From Osedax fenrisi (lineage: Eukaryota > Annelida > Polychaeta > Sabellida > Siboglinidae), in the NCBI GenBank assembly GCA_964019155.1, contig OZ025239.1, positions 74,753,417-74,817,416 on the forward strand: a stretch of 64,000 nt of DNA. The letters are read 5' to 3'. A model generated the notes under the pieces. That model did no database searches and was not told the DNA's origin. It saw only the letters and a program-made list of their open reading frames with translations. Shown here in pieces: positions 25,800 to 40,311 of the stretch. The position numbers were made by a program, and so were the translations under genes. The first letter of the stretch is position 1; the number at the start of each line of letters is the position of its first letter.

Positions 25800-27280
25800 C
25801 GGATATAGCTAATCCTATATAGTTAGTTACTGTGATATTATAACTCTTGTAGTACATGCACTAGGCTATCATATATAGCTTATATATCCACACACACACA
25901 TACACACACACACACATATATCACTAGTGAATATTATTTAGTTGATATAACAAAGTACGTTTATATCTATAGTGACAATATTGTATTCCTATATACTTTT
26001 GTCAGATATCAATATTTGCTTATACAAAAAGTATCATTATTATTCTTTTATCATTATTAATATTCTGATTATTTGTATTATCATAATTGAATATTGTTCT
26101 ATTTGTTATGATATAAACATAAGCTATGTACTATATATGTGTAGATATTATAATACCGTATTTAAATAAATATAATACCGTATTTAAATATATAGAATAA
26201 TACTAAATAAAAAAATATAGACAAATATATAGTTATAAAAGTGTACCCTATACAACTTAAATACTATAAATAGAAGTTGTTATCCAGATAACACATTGTT
26301 AGATAGCATGTAATGCTAGTGTAATGCTATAATGTAATGCTATTGTATTCTATTTAAATAATACTGTAACTTATTATACCTATTGTCTGTAATAATGTAC
26401 CTATGTATCTAGGTAGGTACATACTGTACCTACATACACCTGTACACACGTTAACTTGATTATTGAAACTAATAAAATGCATGTCTCACTTGACGGTTTC
26501 GTATCTCATTACATGTTATAGAATAGAATAGGGAGGGGTGTTATAGGACTATAGTCATATGGTATACTATCAATATAGGGCTACAATTAATGTAATATTT
26601 TATAAAAAATAGCATACATAAATTAGATATATATATATATGTGTGAATATAAAATAAATAATATATATTTATAAAATATAATATTATTATATGAAATGTT
26701 TTATTAATAATTTTTATTTTTTACAAATATTATAAAAATATTCTTACATAATTGTTTATATTTATATAACTACATGTCCATATTAAAAAAACAAGCTTAC
26801 AGTTAAAGAGCTGGTTATCTTCTTTATATAATAAATGTATTAGTATGACTCATATAGACTGTGTATATACTGTGATATCTGCTACAAATTGTATACTTGT
26901 GATTGTTCTAAAATAATTTTTTTGAGATAAACAAATTTTAATATGAAGGAATTATTTATAATAATTTATATTATTTTCATACAATTTTATTATATATATA
27001 TATAATACAATTCTAAATATATCATAGAGTTCAATGGTAACATTATTAATATTTGGTTTCGATTTCATTTTTACCAATCTTTTAACAATTATATTAGAGT
27101 ACATATGAATATATTTTTATGTGAAAATGTCACACAATATAAATAATATATAACTGAATCTGAATATGTAAATATATCTGAAAAATTTAATAATTGAAAT
27201 ATCTCTACACTGCCAACATCCCCTTAAGCACATGTCACTGTTTTTATCATAGAAATACATCTACTACAGATACTCTAAAA
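25800..27280. other. AT-rich non-coding stretch upstream of the kinase gene
   Basis: No recognisable gene. Short (CA)n at 25890-25915 and TA tracts at 26625-26640 and 26990-27004. Nothing further assigned. Confidence 0.6.
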
Positions 27281-27863
27281 TGATTGAGTACATTCGCTAT
27301 AAATCATTATTATCATTGTTATCATCGTTATCAGTATTATCATTACTGTGTTTGTTATACTGTCATTGTGTATATATATATATATATATTCTATAGAATA
27401 TCCATGTTTGTTCATGTATTCATGTGTGTGTGCGCGCGTGTACGTGTGCGCGTGTGTGTGTGTGCGCGTGTGTGTGCGTGTGTGTGTGTGTATTCCTATA
27501 ATCTCACACCGATACCGCACACACGCACACACCCGCAGCGTCATTAACCCGTGCCACGCCTATGTAGAATGTGCACCGATAGCACTATGTCCTCCTATAG
27601 GACACGTCCTTGTATCGTGTCACAATCACGTGGTGTAATAGACTGGCGAGGGTGACGCGCCTCTAATAAATAATATTACGTTCACCGACAATAAACAATA
27701 CTGTCAGTATATCTCTTTCTACCGCTCACTCCCTCACTTCCTCACTCTCAATCTCTCAATATCTCTATCTGTATATATATATATATATATCGTTCTTTCT
27801 ATCTATTTCGCTCTATTTCTCTATAGAGAAATATCTATAGATATATCTATAGATATATCTTCA

Positions 27864-27870
27864 TATATAA
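27864..27870 (+). promoter_or_regulatory. Candidate TATA box of the kinase gene
   Basis: TATATAA lies 95 bp upstream of the kinase ATG, with a pyrimidine-rich stretch (TCTCTT/CTCTAT repeats, 27700-27840) just before it. A start site about 30 bp downstream would give a 5' UTR of roughly 65 nt. TATA-like words are common in this AT-rich DNA, so confidence is limited. Confidence 0.35.
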
Positions 27871-27964
27871 CCCCCATTGCTCTCTATGTACCCCGATCAT
27901 AACCAGTCACCCCTACGGTTTCAGATAACCACCACCACACACGTACGTACCCACACTCGAGACA

Positions 27965-30900
27965 ATGGGTTCAGGAGGAAGTAGACCTAAGGTTCCAGCG
28001 GAGAAGAGTTTCCCCAAGTATACTACGCATGACAATATGGTGCGAAATCACCTGACACAAGCGGTTAGTGGCGCCACATGTTCCCTAGTCATTCATTATC
28101 TATATAGCCCGTTTATTATGTATTACATATATATAATGATATATATATATATATTTAATATCTAATCGATTTAATAGTCTATAAATAGATACAATGTGAT
28201 TCATTATTCCATCATTTGTCTATTACCTTATTGTCTTATACCATTATATACTATATTTACTATCTTCGTAACATTGTTATGGTGAATATCAAATTATGAA
28301 ATAATCATATATATATATATATTACATTTATTATGTAAATATTTTACATTATCAATTTTGTATATAATCGTATATAATTAATATTAATAAAAATAATATA
28401 TATATATATATATGTAACAAAGTTGAGTTCGTGTATACTTTATTAAGACAAAGACCTGTTGAATATAACAATGATAATCTAATATAATAATAATAATAAT
28501 AATAATCGTACATACCCGATGACATGCAGAATGATGAATGCGGCTATATTACCGATTGGCATTAATTCTATAGCACAATAACAAAATATAATTTGCAGAC
28601 GATAAAAATATAAAATAACATAAAAACGAACATTGATATTGCTAAGGCTATGCAATTAATCACAGAGCGTGACACTAAAATCTAGTTTTAAGTTTTTATG
28701 TAGATATATCTGTGTACCTTATGTAATGCATTTACATGTACATTACATTAATCGATATATCAACAACTGACTTTATAACATACACCCCCTCCGTTATGAA
28801 GTGGTCTCACACTCACAATTTAATTATGTCACCCGAGGTTTTTTTACGCGGTTACTTCGACGCAGAGATGGACCCGGCACTGGGCTATCTATCGTCGACA
28901 AAGGCACACTTACGCTTGTAAGGTTATCGCGACGCAATCTGGTCGCTTTCAATATCTCTGCCCTATTTACAATCCTAGCCTTTGTTATAGGCATTACCGT
29001 ACACGTTTGTGGGGAAGGCCGGTCGATGACAATTAGAGGATGTGATGAGTATTTATCCTGAATCTTGTTTCGACCCAATGGGTGACTACGGATAAATACT
29101 TCATCACCCACTTTCACGTCATCAAAAGATTTAGGAGTTTTGGTCGCATGTTTATTACGCCTCTCTCTTTCAGCCTGGTGCCATACTCGATTTAGTGAGG
29201 TCAATTCTTCCTTCTTCGGGTTACAAAGCACGCTGTCAATAGGTAGGATTGGTTCTCGCCCGAAGAAGAGGAAAAATGGAGACTCCCCTGTCGAAGCATG
29301 CACCCCACAATTATATGCGTACACGAGATTGTCAATATACCGGGGCCACTCAGATTTCTTTTCTTGCGATATTGTACATAACAATCCATGCAGGGTACGA
29401 TTAAAACGCTCAGTCTGACCGTTACCTTGGGGGTGGTATGCGGTAGTTCTACTTTTCTCTACGCCATGTTCCTCACATAAATCACGAATGACCTCTGATT
29501 CAAAGTTACGTCCTTGATCAGAGTGTATCCGAGATGGTATTCCATACTGGAACCAATATTGGCGTAGAGCTCTAGCGACAGTCGTAGATTTTTGGTTCTT
29601 CGTTGGTATGGCTACAGAGTATTTCGTGAAAATATCCGTTAATACTAGGATATTTTCTATACCATTGATACTTTTTTCCACTGTAGTGAAATCTATAGCA
29701 AGGATTTCTAAAGGACGCTCTGCTTGGATCGAGCCCATTTTAGGTTTAATGGTCAACGCACTAGAAATTGCACAACGACGGCAGGATTTACAATACTCCT
29801 TCACATCGTTCCACACGCCTATCCAGAATACTCGATCTAAAACGAAGTTTGTGGTACGATCAATACCTTGATGACCTAAATCATCGTGCACCGCCGATAA
29901 AACTAGTTCGCGAAGTTCTGGACTAGCTAACATCTGCAACTTTATACTTCCCCTCCTTACCACTTCCCTATACAATATATTATCTATAACTATAAACATA
30001 TTCCAATGCCGAAGTAAAGTACGTAATTCGGATATTTCACCTGACGTATTAGTGGGTTTTTCACCACCTTTTACCCACTCTCGTAACTTAACGAGTACGG
30101 GGTCTCTACTCTGCATATCAACCATTTTATCTACTACATTATCATCTACTCTATGCATTCGCTTGTCCGGAACTCTAATTATAGCTACGTTTGAACAATG
30201 AATCGGGTTAAGTCTATTGGGTATAAGCGAAGATGTACGATGAATAGAGGTAGTTATGATGGAGTATTACACCTTGCTTCTGATAAGCAGTTATTACTGC
30301 CAGCATATAGTCGTAAAATATACGACTGTTGTATCCAGGAGAATGTTGGTTCGGTTTACATCGAATCTGACACTTCTCTAGCACCAAAAGATGTGACTTT
30401 GACAAGTTCATTGGTGCATGCGAGAAATGGAATGGTACCAGTAGAATTCAATAATTTCTCTAACCAAGATATTTATCTACGAGGAGGAAGCCAGGTGGGG
30501 AAGTGGACTGCTTTTGTATCGACTATTGAGTCGAATAAAGCTAAGTTCGCTTCACCAAAACTTAAATATATTCTGGACAATCTAACAATTGGGCCAGTAA
30601 AGCCACAGGAATATGAGGCGTTAGTTAAATTAATAACTGAATATCAAGGTGTATTTAGCGAGGGGGAACACGATGTCGGGTTTTGTAGTAAGATTAAACA
30701 TAAGATTAAACTACACGATGATCGCCCTGTTAGGTTACCCTACAGGCGGATCCCACCTAACCAGTGGCCGGAAGTAAAAGCATACTTGAATGCTCATATT
30801 GAGGCTGGTATTATTAAACCAAGTTGTTCTCCATATAGTGCGCCATTAGTTTTAGTGAAAAAAAAATCGGGTGCTATTCGAGTATGTTGCGATTATAGAG

Positions 30901-33900
30901 GTCTAAATGCCAGAACCATTAGAGATGCTTACCCGCTCCCTCGAACTGATGAGGCATTGGACGCACTAAAAGGGGCTTCTCTATTCTCCACTTTCGATTT
31001 GGCACATGGGTTTTTACAATGTGCCATAGCGGAAGAGGACATGGAGAAGACTGCTTTTAGTGCAGGCTCTCATGGTCTGTATGAATATACTAGGATGCCA
31101 ATGGGTTTGGTAAATGCACCAGCAACATTTTCCCGTCTGATGCAATCTTGTCTAGGTAGCGAAAATCTCGAAACCCTTATCCTATATTTGGATGATATTT
31201 TAGTATTTGCGCCAACTTTTCAAATAATGTATGATCGCCTATCTTTATTATTCCATAAGCTACAGGAATATGGTTTGAAATTAAAACCATCAAAGTGTTC
31301 ACTCTTACAACGTGAAGTAAAATACTTAGGACACGTAGTATCGGGAGAAGGGGTAGCTACGGACCCCGATAAGACTTCAGCAGTTTTCTCGTGGCCAATA
31401 CCTGCCAATTCTACAGATATACGCTCTTTTCTAGGATTAGCTTCGTATTATAGACGATTCATTCCGAAATTTGCAGCATTAGCTAAGCCATTGTATGAGT
31501 GTACTACTAATTTTGAGTGGAATACCACGTGTGAGGAGTCATTTAATGCATTGAAAGAAAGGCTGGTCAGTGCACCTATTCTAGGATACCCAGATTTCAG
31601 CCTTCCTTTCATTGTAGAGACGGATGCCTCCCTACAAGGATTGGGTGCTGTCCTATCCCAGAAAGTAGACGGTAAAGAGAGAGTTATAGCATACGCTAGC
31701 CGGGGACTTAGAGGGGGTGAGAGAAATGACATTAATTACAGCGCGATGAAATTAGAATTACTAGCTTTAAAATGGGCTATAACTGATAAATTTAGGCCAT
31801 ATTTGTTAGGTTCGAAATGTCTAGTATTTACTGATAATAATCCTTTAGCACACTACCAAACTTGCCGTAATGCAACAATGGAAATGAGATGGATTGCTCA
31901 GTTAGAACAGTTCGATATTGACATTAAATATAGACCTGGTAGGGAAAATAAAAATGCGGATGCATTAAGTAGACGGGTTCATATCTCCTCTATTCATCGT
32001 ACATCTTCGCTTATACCCAATAGACTTAACCCGATTCATTGTTCAAACGTAGCTATAATTAGAGTTCCGGACAAGCGAATGCATAGAGTAGATGATAATG
32101 TAGTAGATAAAATGGTTGATATGCAGAGTAGAGACCCCGTACTCGTTAAGTTACGAGAGTGGGTAAAAGGTGGTGAAAAACCCACTAATACGTCAGGTGA
32201 AATATCCGAATTACGTACTTTACTTCGGCATTGGAATATGTTTATAGTTATAGATAATATATTGTATAGGGAAGTGGTAAGGAGGGGAAGTATAAAGTTG
32301 CAGATGTTAGCTAGTCCAGAACTTCGCGAACTAGTTTTATCGGCGGTGCACGATGATTTAGGTCATCAAGGTATTGATCGTACCACAAACTTCGTTTTAG
32401 ATCGAGTATTCTGGATAGGCGTGTGGAACGATGTGAAGGAGTATTGTAAATCCTGCCGTCGTTGTGCAATTTCTAGTGCGTTGACCATTAAACCTAAAAT
32501 GGGCTCGATCCAAGCAGAGCGTCCTTTAGAAATCCTTGCTATAGATTTCACTACAGTGGAAAAAAGTATCAATGGTATAGAAAATATCCTAGTATTAACG
32601 GATATTTTCACGAAATACTCTGTAGCCATACCAACGAAGAACCAAAAATCTACGACTGTCGCTAGAGCTCTACGCCAATATTGGTTCCAGTATGGAATAC
32701 CATCTCGGATACACTCTGATCAAGGACGTAACTTTGAATCAGAGGTCATTCGTGATTTATGTGAGGAACATGGCGTAGAGAAAAGTAGAACTACCGCATA
32801 CCACCCCCAAGGTAACGGTCAGACTGAGCGTTTTAATCGTACCCTGCATGGATTGTTATGTACAATATCGCAAGAAAAGAAATCTGAGTGGCCCCGGTAT
32901 ATTGACAATCTCGTGTACGCATATAATTGTGGGGTGCATGCTTCGACAGGGGAGTCTCCATTTTTCCTCTTCTTCGGGCGAGAACCAATCCTACCTATTG
33001 ACAGCGTGCTTTGTAACCCGAAGAAGGAAGAATTGACCTCACTAAATCGAGTATGGCACCAGGCTGAAAGAGAGAGGCGTAATAAACATGCGACCAAAAC
33101 TCCTAAATCTTTTGATGACGTGAAAGTGGGTGATGAAGTATTTATCCGTAGTCACCCATTGGGTCGAAACAAGATTCAGGATAAATACTCATCACATCCT
33201 CTAATTGTCATCGACCGGCCTTCCCCACAAACGTGTACGGTAATGCCTATAACAAAGGCTAGGATTGTAAATAGGGCAGAGATATTGAAAGGAGGGGAAG
33301 TATAAAGTTTTTTGTTTCCACAATTATAACACGCTCCTTTTATACGCATACGCGCTTGGCTATTATATACAGTATCTTTAGTATGGTTAAAGGGTGAGGC
33401 GACAGGTGTTTGATTAGTATTATATCTATTTGTAGTACGTGCTCGTGGTATAGGTAATACAGATAAGGGTTGCGAAATAATACCAGCGTTATATCTAGGC
33501 GCAGGTATCGGTATATACGAGTCAACGGATATCGAATCAGGGACCCCAATATCAGATACTCTATTAAGAATACACTTAGATCGAGAAGCTGGGATTGGAG
33601 TATCTGTATTTCTGGGATGAATGGTATACACTATTTCTTGTGGCTTTGCCGTAAAGCTTAGAAAAGGTTTATTAGCATGGGATGATTGCGTTACACGCTG
33701 CTTTTCTAGTTTCATAGCCATATTACGCAAATCCCAGAAACTATTCTTAGGATTTAGCTGGTATATTCGGTATATTTCTATAGCGATATCGTTATCTCGG
33801 AGAGCTTTGCATAGTCCTTCAATGAGAATAAATTCTCTTTGATCACTTTTATAATGCAATCCGGACTCCGATTCACAGTTTTTAAACATCATCCATAGGC

Positions 33901-34769
33901 TACTGGCTAAATCGTATATTGACTCCCCATCAAATTGAATTCGATTATAAAATAATCGCCATGATGGTTCGTCATCTAATGAATAAGTCTCTAATATCGC
34001 GTTAAGTATGACCTCTGATTCAGTAGATGCACTGAATTCGCGGATTTCTATTTCTAGTCTAGCCTTACCTACAATATGATTTAATAAAATACTACTGTGA
34101 TTGCATAATGGATAATCTGCCATAAACTTACGCGCCTCATTCGTCCATCTCTTAACCAATATATATGACTTAAACTCTCCCTTAAATTCGGTTAATTGCA
34201 TAGCCTTTCGCCGAATACCACACGTATAACGAATATATAGTAGATAAATACTACACACAAATAATAAAACGTTTATAAAAATAACACTATAAATAGAGCT
34301 AACATTCTGGAATAGATCTAGTAGAGTGGCCACACCGAATTCCTCCTGAAACTGCATACCGCCGGGTCTTTGTGTAGGATAGAGTATCCTGTTCGCAGCG
34401 CCAATTGTAACAAAGTTGAGTTCGTGTATACTTTATTAAGACAAAGACCTGTTGAATATAACAATGATAATCTAATATAATAATAATAATAATAATAATC
34501 GTACATACCCGATGACATGCAGAATGATGAATGCGGCTATATTACCGATTGGCATTAATTCTATAGCACAATAACAAAATATAATTTGCAGACGATAAAA
34601 ATATAAAATAACATAAAAACGAACATTGATATTGCTAAGGCTATGCAATTAATCACAGAGCGTGACACTAAAATCTAGTTTTAAGTTTTTATGTAGATAT
34701 ATCTGTGTACCTTATGTAATGCATTTACATGTACATTACATTAATCGATATATCAACAACTGACTTTAT

Positions 34770-34814
<45 letters not shown>

Positions 34815-35117
34815 GTATATATATACAGATATATTGGCGCATACATAGGTATGTATGTATTAGAGAGAATACACACAAACACAAAAACATTATTCTTGTG
34901 GCTTATTGCGTAATCACGATTACTCACCGCTGCGTTCTCTGATTCTATTTATAGATTCTCTGCCGTAGTCACGTGATATGTGCATCTTGTTTACGAACTG
35001 TTTTTCTGCCTTTATCTATTGTTTTCCCATAAATTCCAATTCCATGATTTATTAAATACGCCCTCGTTGTATGTATGTACATATGTATAGATATACCCGT
35101 GAGTAAACATAAACCTT

Positions 35118-35169
<52 letters not shown>

Positions 35170-35951
35170 AATATTTAATTATTTTATTCGAAAATAACTT
35201 ACTAATTTACTAATTACATTATTAATAATATAGTTATGGTTTTATTTTAAATATCCATTGATATTACATAATATATTCATATTTTAGCAAATATATCCTT
35301 GATGAATTAACATTTGAAATATAATCAATGAAAATAAATGTATGTAAACATATAGACTATATTGTATTACTGGTTGTATCCCGGTACAACAGTAAGTGAA
35401 GTAGTAAGTAATATTAAAGGTGGTATGGTATACATCTGTATACTATAGCATATATACTATAATACCATATATACTATATATATCATATAGTAGTATACTA
35501 CTTTATATATATACTACTCTATAGTATTTAGCATTGTAAACGGCGAGTGTAGTTGTTACCTATAGGTACTGAAGTATGATTCATAGATATGTGTATACAT
35601 GGGCACGTGTTGTTCTATATGCGTATGTGCATGCGTATGTATCGTGTGTATAACTCTAGTAATGGATTACACGTGCATACCCCCCCCAGGATACCCCCCC
35701 CCCCACTATAGCCCCACCCCCCCCGCCTGCCACCATCCTCATCCTCATTATATCGTGCATTGCATAACCGATGATTGATGAGTCATTTCTGGTGATACAC
35801 ACCCAGTGTGTGTGAGTGTGTGTGAGTGTGTGTGTTATCCATTAGCGTTATGACGACCATTGTTCTAGAGTCTTTGTAAGCGCACGCTCACTTAACTACT
35901 TCCGTTAAGCGTGCCACACTAGTAGCGCCATCTTTAAACGCTTCAACCTCA

Positions 35952-36002
<51 letters not shown>

Positions 36003-37471
36003 ATATAAATAAATATACAATTTATAATAAACACATATATTATTGTCAGTTGTTTTCAGTGATAATACAGTGTATTCACACGCGATGGACATGTTGTTCT
36101 CGATCAATACATTACGTAATACAAACAATACACCGCCGTAGCCGCCGCCAGGGTACACTACTCGTTACCGATGACGTAACACGTGACAAGTATAACCCTC
36201 TATTGCGTAACGAGCGGCGATGTAGCTAAGCCATATATGGCTATATATCGTGGGCTAATAGGGTGACTTACACACACGCACACACACGCACGCACACACT
36301 ACTGGTAGCTATCATGTACGGAGCATAACCTGAAGTTTATAAACGGGGTCACATCCCATGGGACTAACAATATGTCCGTGAACTGCCAGTATTTCATGAA
36401 ATAATGTCCGGAAATGTTTGCTAGAACGTGATTTTCACGCAAGTTGTAGCGGGATATCCCCTTTAAAGGTTACTATATTATCGGCAAGTTGCCGAATAAT
36501 AAGGGCCCCTTATTCTATTAAGGGGGTATCCCATTACAAGTGTAGTTAACTTTCTAGAAAATTAGATTCTCGGAAACATAATTTCCGGAAATTCCGGTAG
36601 TGGGATGTGATCCCCTTAACGTGTAACCCGATGTAACCCTTAACGCCCCCTTAACGCTGTTTTACCCCGGTGTTGCTGTATGCGAAAGGGGCGAATGTTA
36701 TCACACGGCGTGCACGTTATACTGCATGCTGTCTGATGATGAGTCAATACAATGTACGACGTGCATATACAGTATACGTTGTGTTAGGTTGCGATACGTT
36801 AAATACAATAATAGATGTTGCGTCACTTCATTATTGATGACATAACCATGGTGTCACTACGATACTATACGATAATCATTAGTGTGGGTGAAGTGATTCA
36901 GTGTATGTGTGTACAGTGCTTTTATTGCATAATCTATTATTGTAATATATATATATATATATATATATATTATGTAATATTATATAACAGAATTACATAA
37001 TCCTGAATAATCTATTTACATAATTAATTTAAAAACAATTATGAAATATATATATATATATAATCTAGTACTAAATAACATGCACCTGTACAATAGTGTG
37101 TATAAGTAACAACACCCAAAGACAATACGTGTATTATATGTTATCAATTGATTGGTTACAAACACGGCACACATATATCATATTACTCATCATTACGCAA
37201 TACTACCCTCCCCCCCCACACCCCCCACCCCCCTCACCCTCAAATTGATATTTCCACTGTAAACTCTTACGTAACAAATGTTATGGATATCGTTCACATC
37301 ACAGAGGTCACATCACAGAGGTCGTCAGTATGGCTAGGCTAACCCAGTTATACAACGAGCAACGTTGCCGTACTGTAGTACATACCGGCTGTAGAGTATA
37401 CCGACTGTGTAGATAATATCGCTAGCTATTATATAGATGAGAAAATAATTAATATATATGTACACATAAAA

Positions 37472-37502
<31 letters not shown>

Positions 37503-40262
37503 TCCATATAATATAATTTAAGCATCATATAATGGTTTATTACATTTATAGGGTGTAATAAATACACGCACGTGCATATATATAGTGCATTTATATATTT
37601 ATATATATATATATATAATTATTACGTTATACTCGATGCGATATTACCCCCCACCCCCCCCCCCTTAATTCTCCGATTACCCGCCACCCCCAGATCTATC
37701 AAGAATGCTACAAGAAGGAAACATCTAACGGAGTTACTATCGACAAGTGTATCCAGCCTTCCATCGACTTCACGGGCAAGATCCTCGGACTGGTTGCCGG
37801 TGACGAGGAGTGCTATGAGGTTACGTCATCGCTAGTGATGTTGCGTCATCTCCCTTCCTTGCCCGTCCTTGACCAGTGCGTGTGGTCCTCGGTGGTAGCG
37901 TTGACTACACATGTTTAGACTGTGTACACGACTCTCGGTCCCCCTGTACCATACGTACGTCGTACGTCGTACGATCATGCGCTTCTATCTCACCCCCCCC
38001 CCTCCGGAAGTAGTATACCGGCACCTTATAAGGTCTAACTATAGTTATAAGGTCTAACTATATATAGTTATGAATCATAACTTATGATTCACCACATCGC
38101 CTCCCAGGTTTTCAAAGCGATCTTTGACCCAGTTATCAATGAGAAACATTCAGGCTTCGGAGTTATGGACAAGCAACCCATTCCAGAGTTGAACCCAGAT
38201 AAAGTTAATAACATTAGTGTATATCTATAATGTCTATGATGTATATATATATTTTATACTATAAAGTTGATAGTATAAAGTTGATAGTATGTAATAACAG
38301 TTTGATTGCGTTACAATATTGCTCCGTATTCTAATAAAGGTTTCAACTCGAGTTCAAACCTCATTAATGCATTACGTAATAGGTATGAAGCAACATTCGC
38401 CGCTAGTTGTCGTTACGTAATAATAACCTATTATCGCTCATTTAATAATTCATACGAATTGCGCGAGTATTCTCTCTATAGAAACGCGGTCGGTTTGTTT
38501 ACCGCGGCGAACTACGCCGGCAAGGTGATTACCAAGGTCATTACCAAGGTCATCGTGTCATTGTGTCAATGACAAACCACGTACGACGGCACGCGCGTGT
38601 GTGCTGTGTACAATGCATGTAGTCTAAATCAACACACGCGTAACGATAACACTGTAGTACTGTTACTGTTACTGTTACTGCCTTCTCTACTACAGCACGT
38701 AACTATAGATATCGACCTGCAGACATATTTACCGAGCGCATACGCCAAGTTTGTAGTTTTATAAATAACACATGTTCTCTCTCCTCGCCTGTGATTCTAA
38801 TTACGTTCGCATTCCTCGCATTCATCTTAGGCACGAGCTCTCGCACACACAAGTGTGCGCGCACCACCTATATACTGACCTAGCGAGTGCGCATGAAACG
38901 CGCACACGTGTGCGCGAACAGCGCTGGGTGTTCTTCATCGATGTACCGCGTTGCATCGCCACGTCCCATTGTTATGTCCTCTCGTATAACAAAGCCATTA
39001 TTATAGATGTTCGTCTAATGCGGTTCTAGTACGGTTGTACGTAGTCACCATGCTGTAGTGTTGTTTGATTATCTACATGGAGCATTGCATAATCAAGCTG
39101 CGCCACTTTATCGCGATAACATGTTTTATTGCTATTGTGCACTCGTGATAGCGTATCATTAATGGCGTGTCCTTTATGCGATATGTGTATGACCCTTAAC
39201 CTCACGTAGCGAGCGTGTGTACAATAGTACTACAGTAGAACCGTGTCTATCATCTTTCTACACATATGCCACATCTAACCGACCTATAGGTAATATATAT
39301 GTAATATACGTATTTAAACTGACATGTGAAATATGCATATTGAAATTGACATATATGTAATGTACGTATTTAAACTGACATAAAATATGCATATTGAAAG
39401 TGAAATATATGTAATGTACGTACATATATGTAATGTACGTCGTACATTGTACGTATTTAAACTGACATGAAATATGCATTTTAAAAGTAACACATATGAA
39501 ATGTACTTATTTAAACTGGCATAAGTAATATGCATACTGAAAGTGACACCATGCTGACACCGCGCCTCTACTACAGTTAATGATGGGAGACATGGGTGAC
39601 AAGTACATCAAGTCTTGCCGTATCCGCACCGGTCGCAGCGTAAGAGGACTTTGTCTGCCTCCTTCGATGACCAGAGGAGAACGTCGTATCGTTAGTCGAC
39701 ACCTCAGTGTAGCGCCATTTTGTTTTGTATAAATGCCACTATAGTATAATACCACTATAGTACTATCCCACTATAGTACAAATGCATCTATATATAGGAA
39801 TTCGCGATCTATTCAAAGTCTAAGTTCGTGCATATAAACGTGTACGATATTTATACAGTATACTAATAGTAAATGTATTATACTATATAGAAAATATTAA
39901 TAAAATATTGTATTCATTTGATAATGATATGTATTCGAATATGTTTGTAAAATTAATACGGATCATTTAAAATTAAATTTTAATCTTAATCATTATATAA
40001 TCTAGATAACTATTAAAATGTATAATTATGTTCTTCATAATCTTTTTAGCATGTGTGTTATCTATATGTAGAAGAAAATATGAGTATGCGTAGATGTAGT
40101 AATTTTGAATACAAATATGTAGATAGAATTAATTATACTTAGTAAATGTCATCAAAGTTAATTATTATTATAAAATTATAAATGATAAATATAAATAGAA
40201 TTACTAAACATCATTAAGTTTATAAATAAATAATAATATAAAATATGTGTAATCATATATTG

Positions 40263-40311
<49 letters not shown>

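Larger units (their letters stand above)
28413..34773 (-). mobile_element. Ty3/gypsy-type LTR retrotransposon, 6361 bp, internally rearranged
   Basis: Two 368-bp direct LTRs (28413-28780 and 34406-34773) look identical base for base and have TG...CA ends on the sense (minus) strand. Sense order is LTR, primer-binding site, gag, then a pol block lying backwards (+ strand), then a sense-strand integrase, polypurine tract, LTR. Integrase is present twice as 1305-bp inverted arms (28946-30250 and 31987-33291) around a 1736-bp loop of protease linker/RT/RNase H. Flanks are (TA)n, so the target duplication (TATA fits) is unresolved. It lies in intron 1 of the kinase gene, antisense. Identical LTRs mean recent insertion; the rearrangement makes gag-pol expression impossible in this copy. 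Confidence 0.93.

Noticed and set aside
29140..29418. Antisense frames across both integrase copies (also at 32819-33097)
   Set aside because: Shadow frames opposite the integrase; they appear twice only because the arms are duplicated.
38306..38572. 88-codon frame in kinase intron 3
   Set aside because: No family motif, lies inside an intron fixed by flanking exons, repetitive KVITKVITKV end from a short tandem repeat.
39258..39535. Two overlapping 73-codon minus-strand frames
   Set aside because: They translate the 50-bp minisatellite in kinase intron 3.
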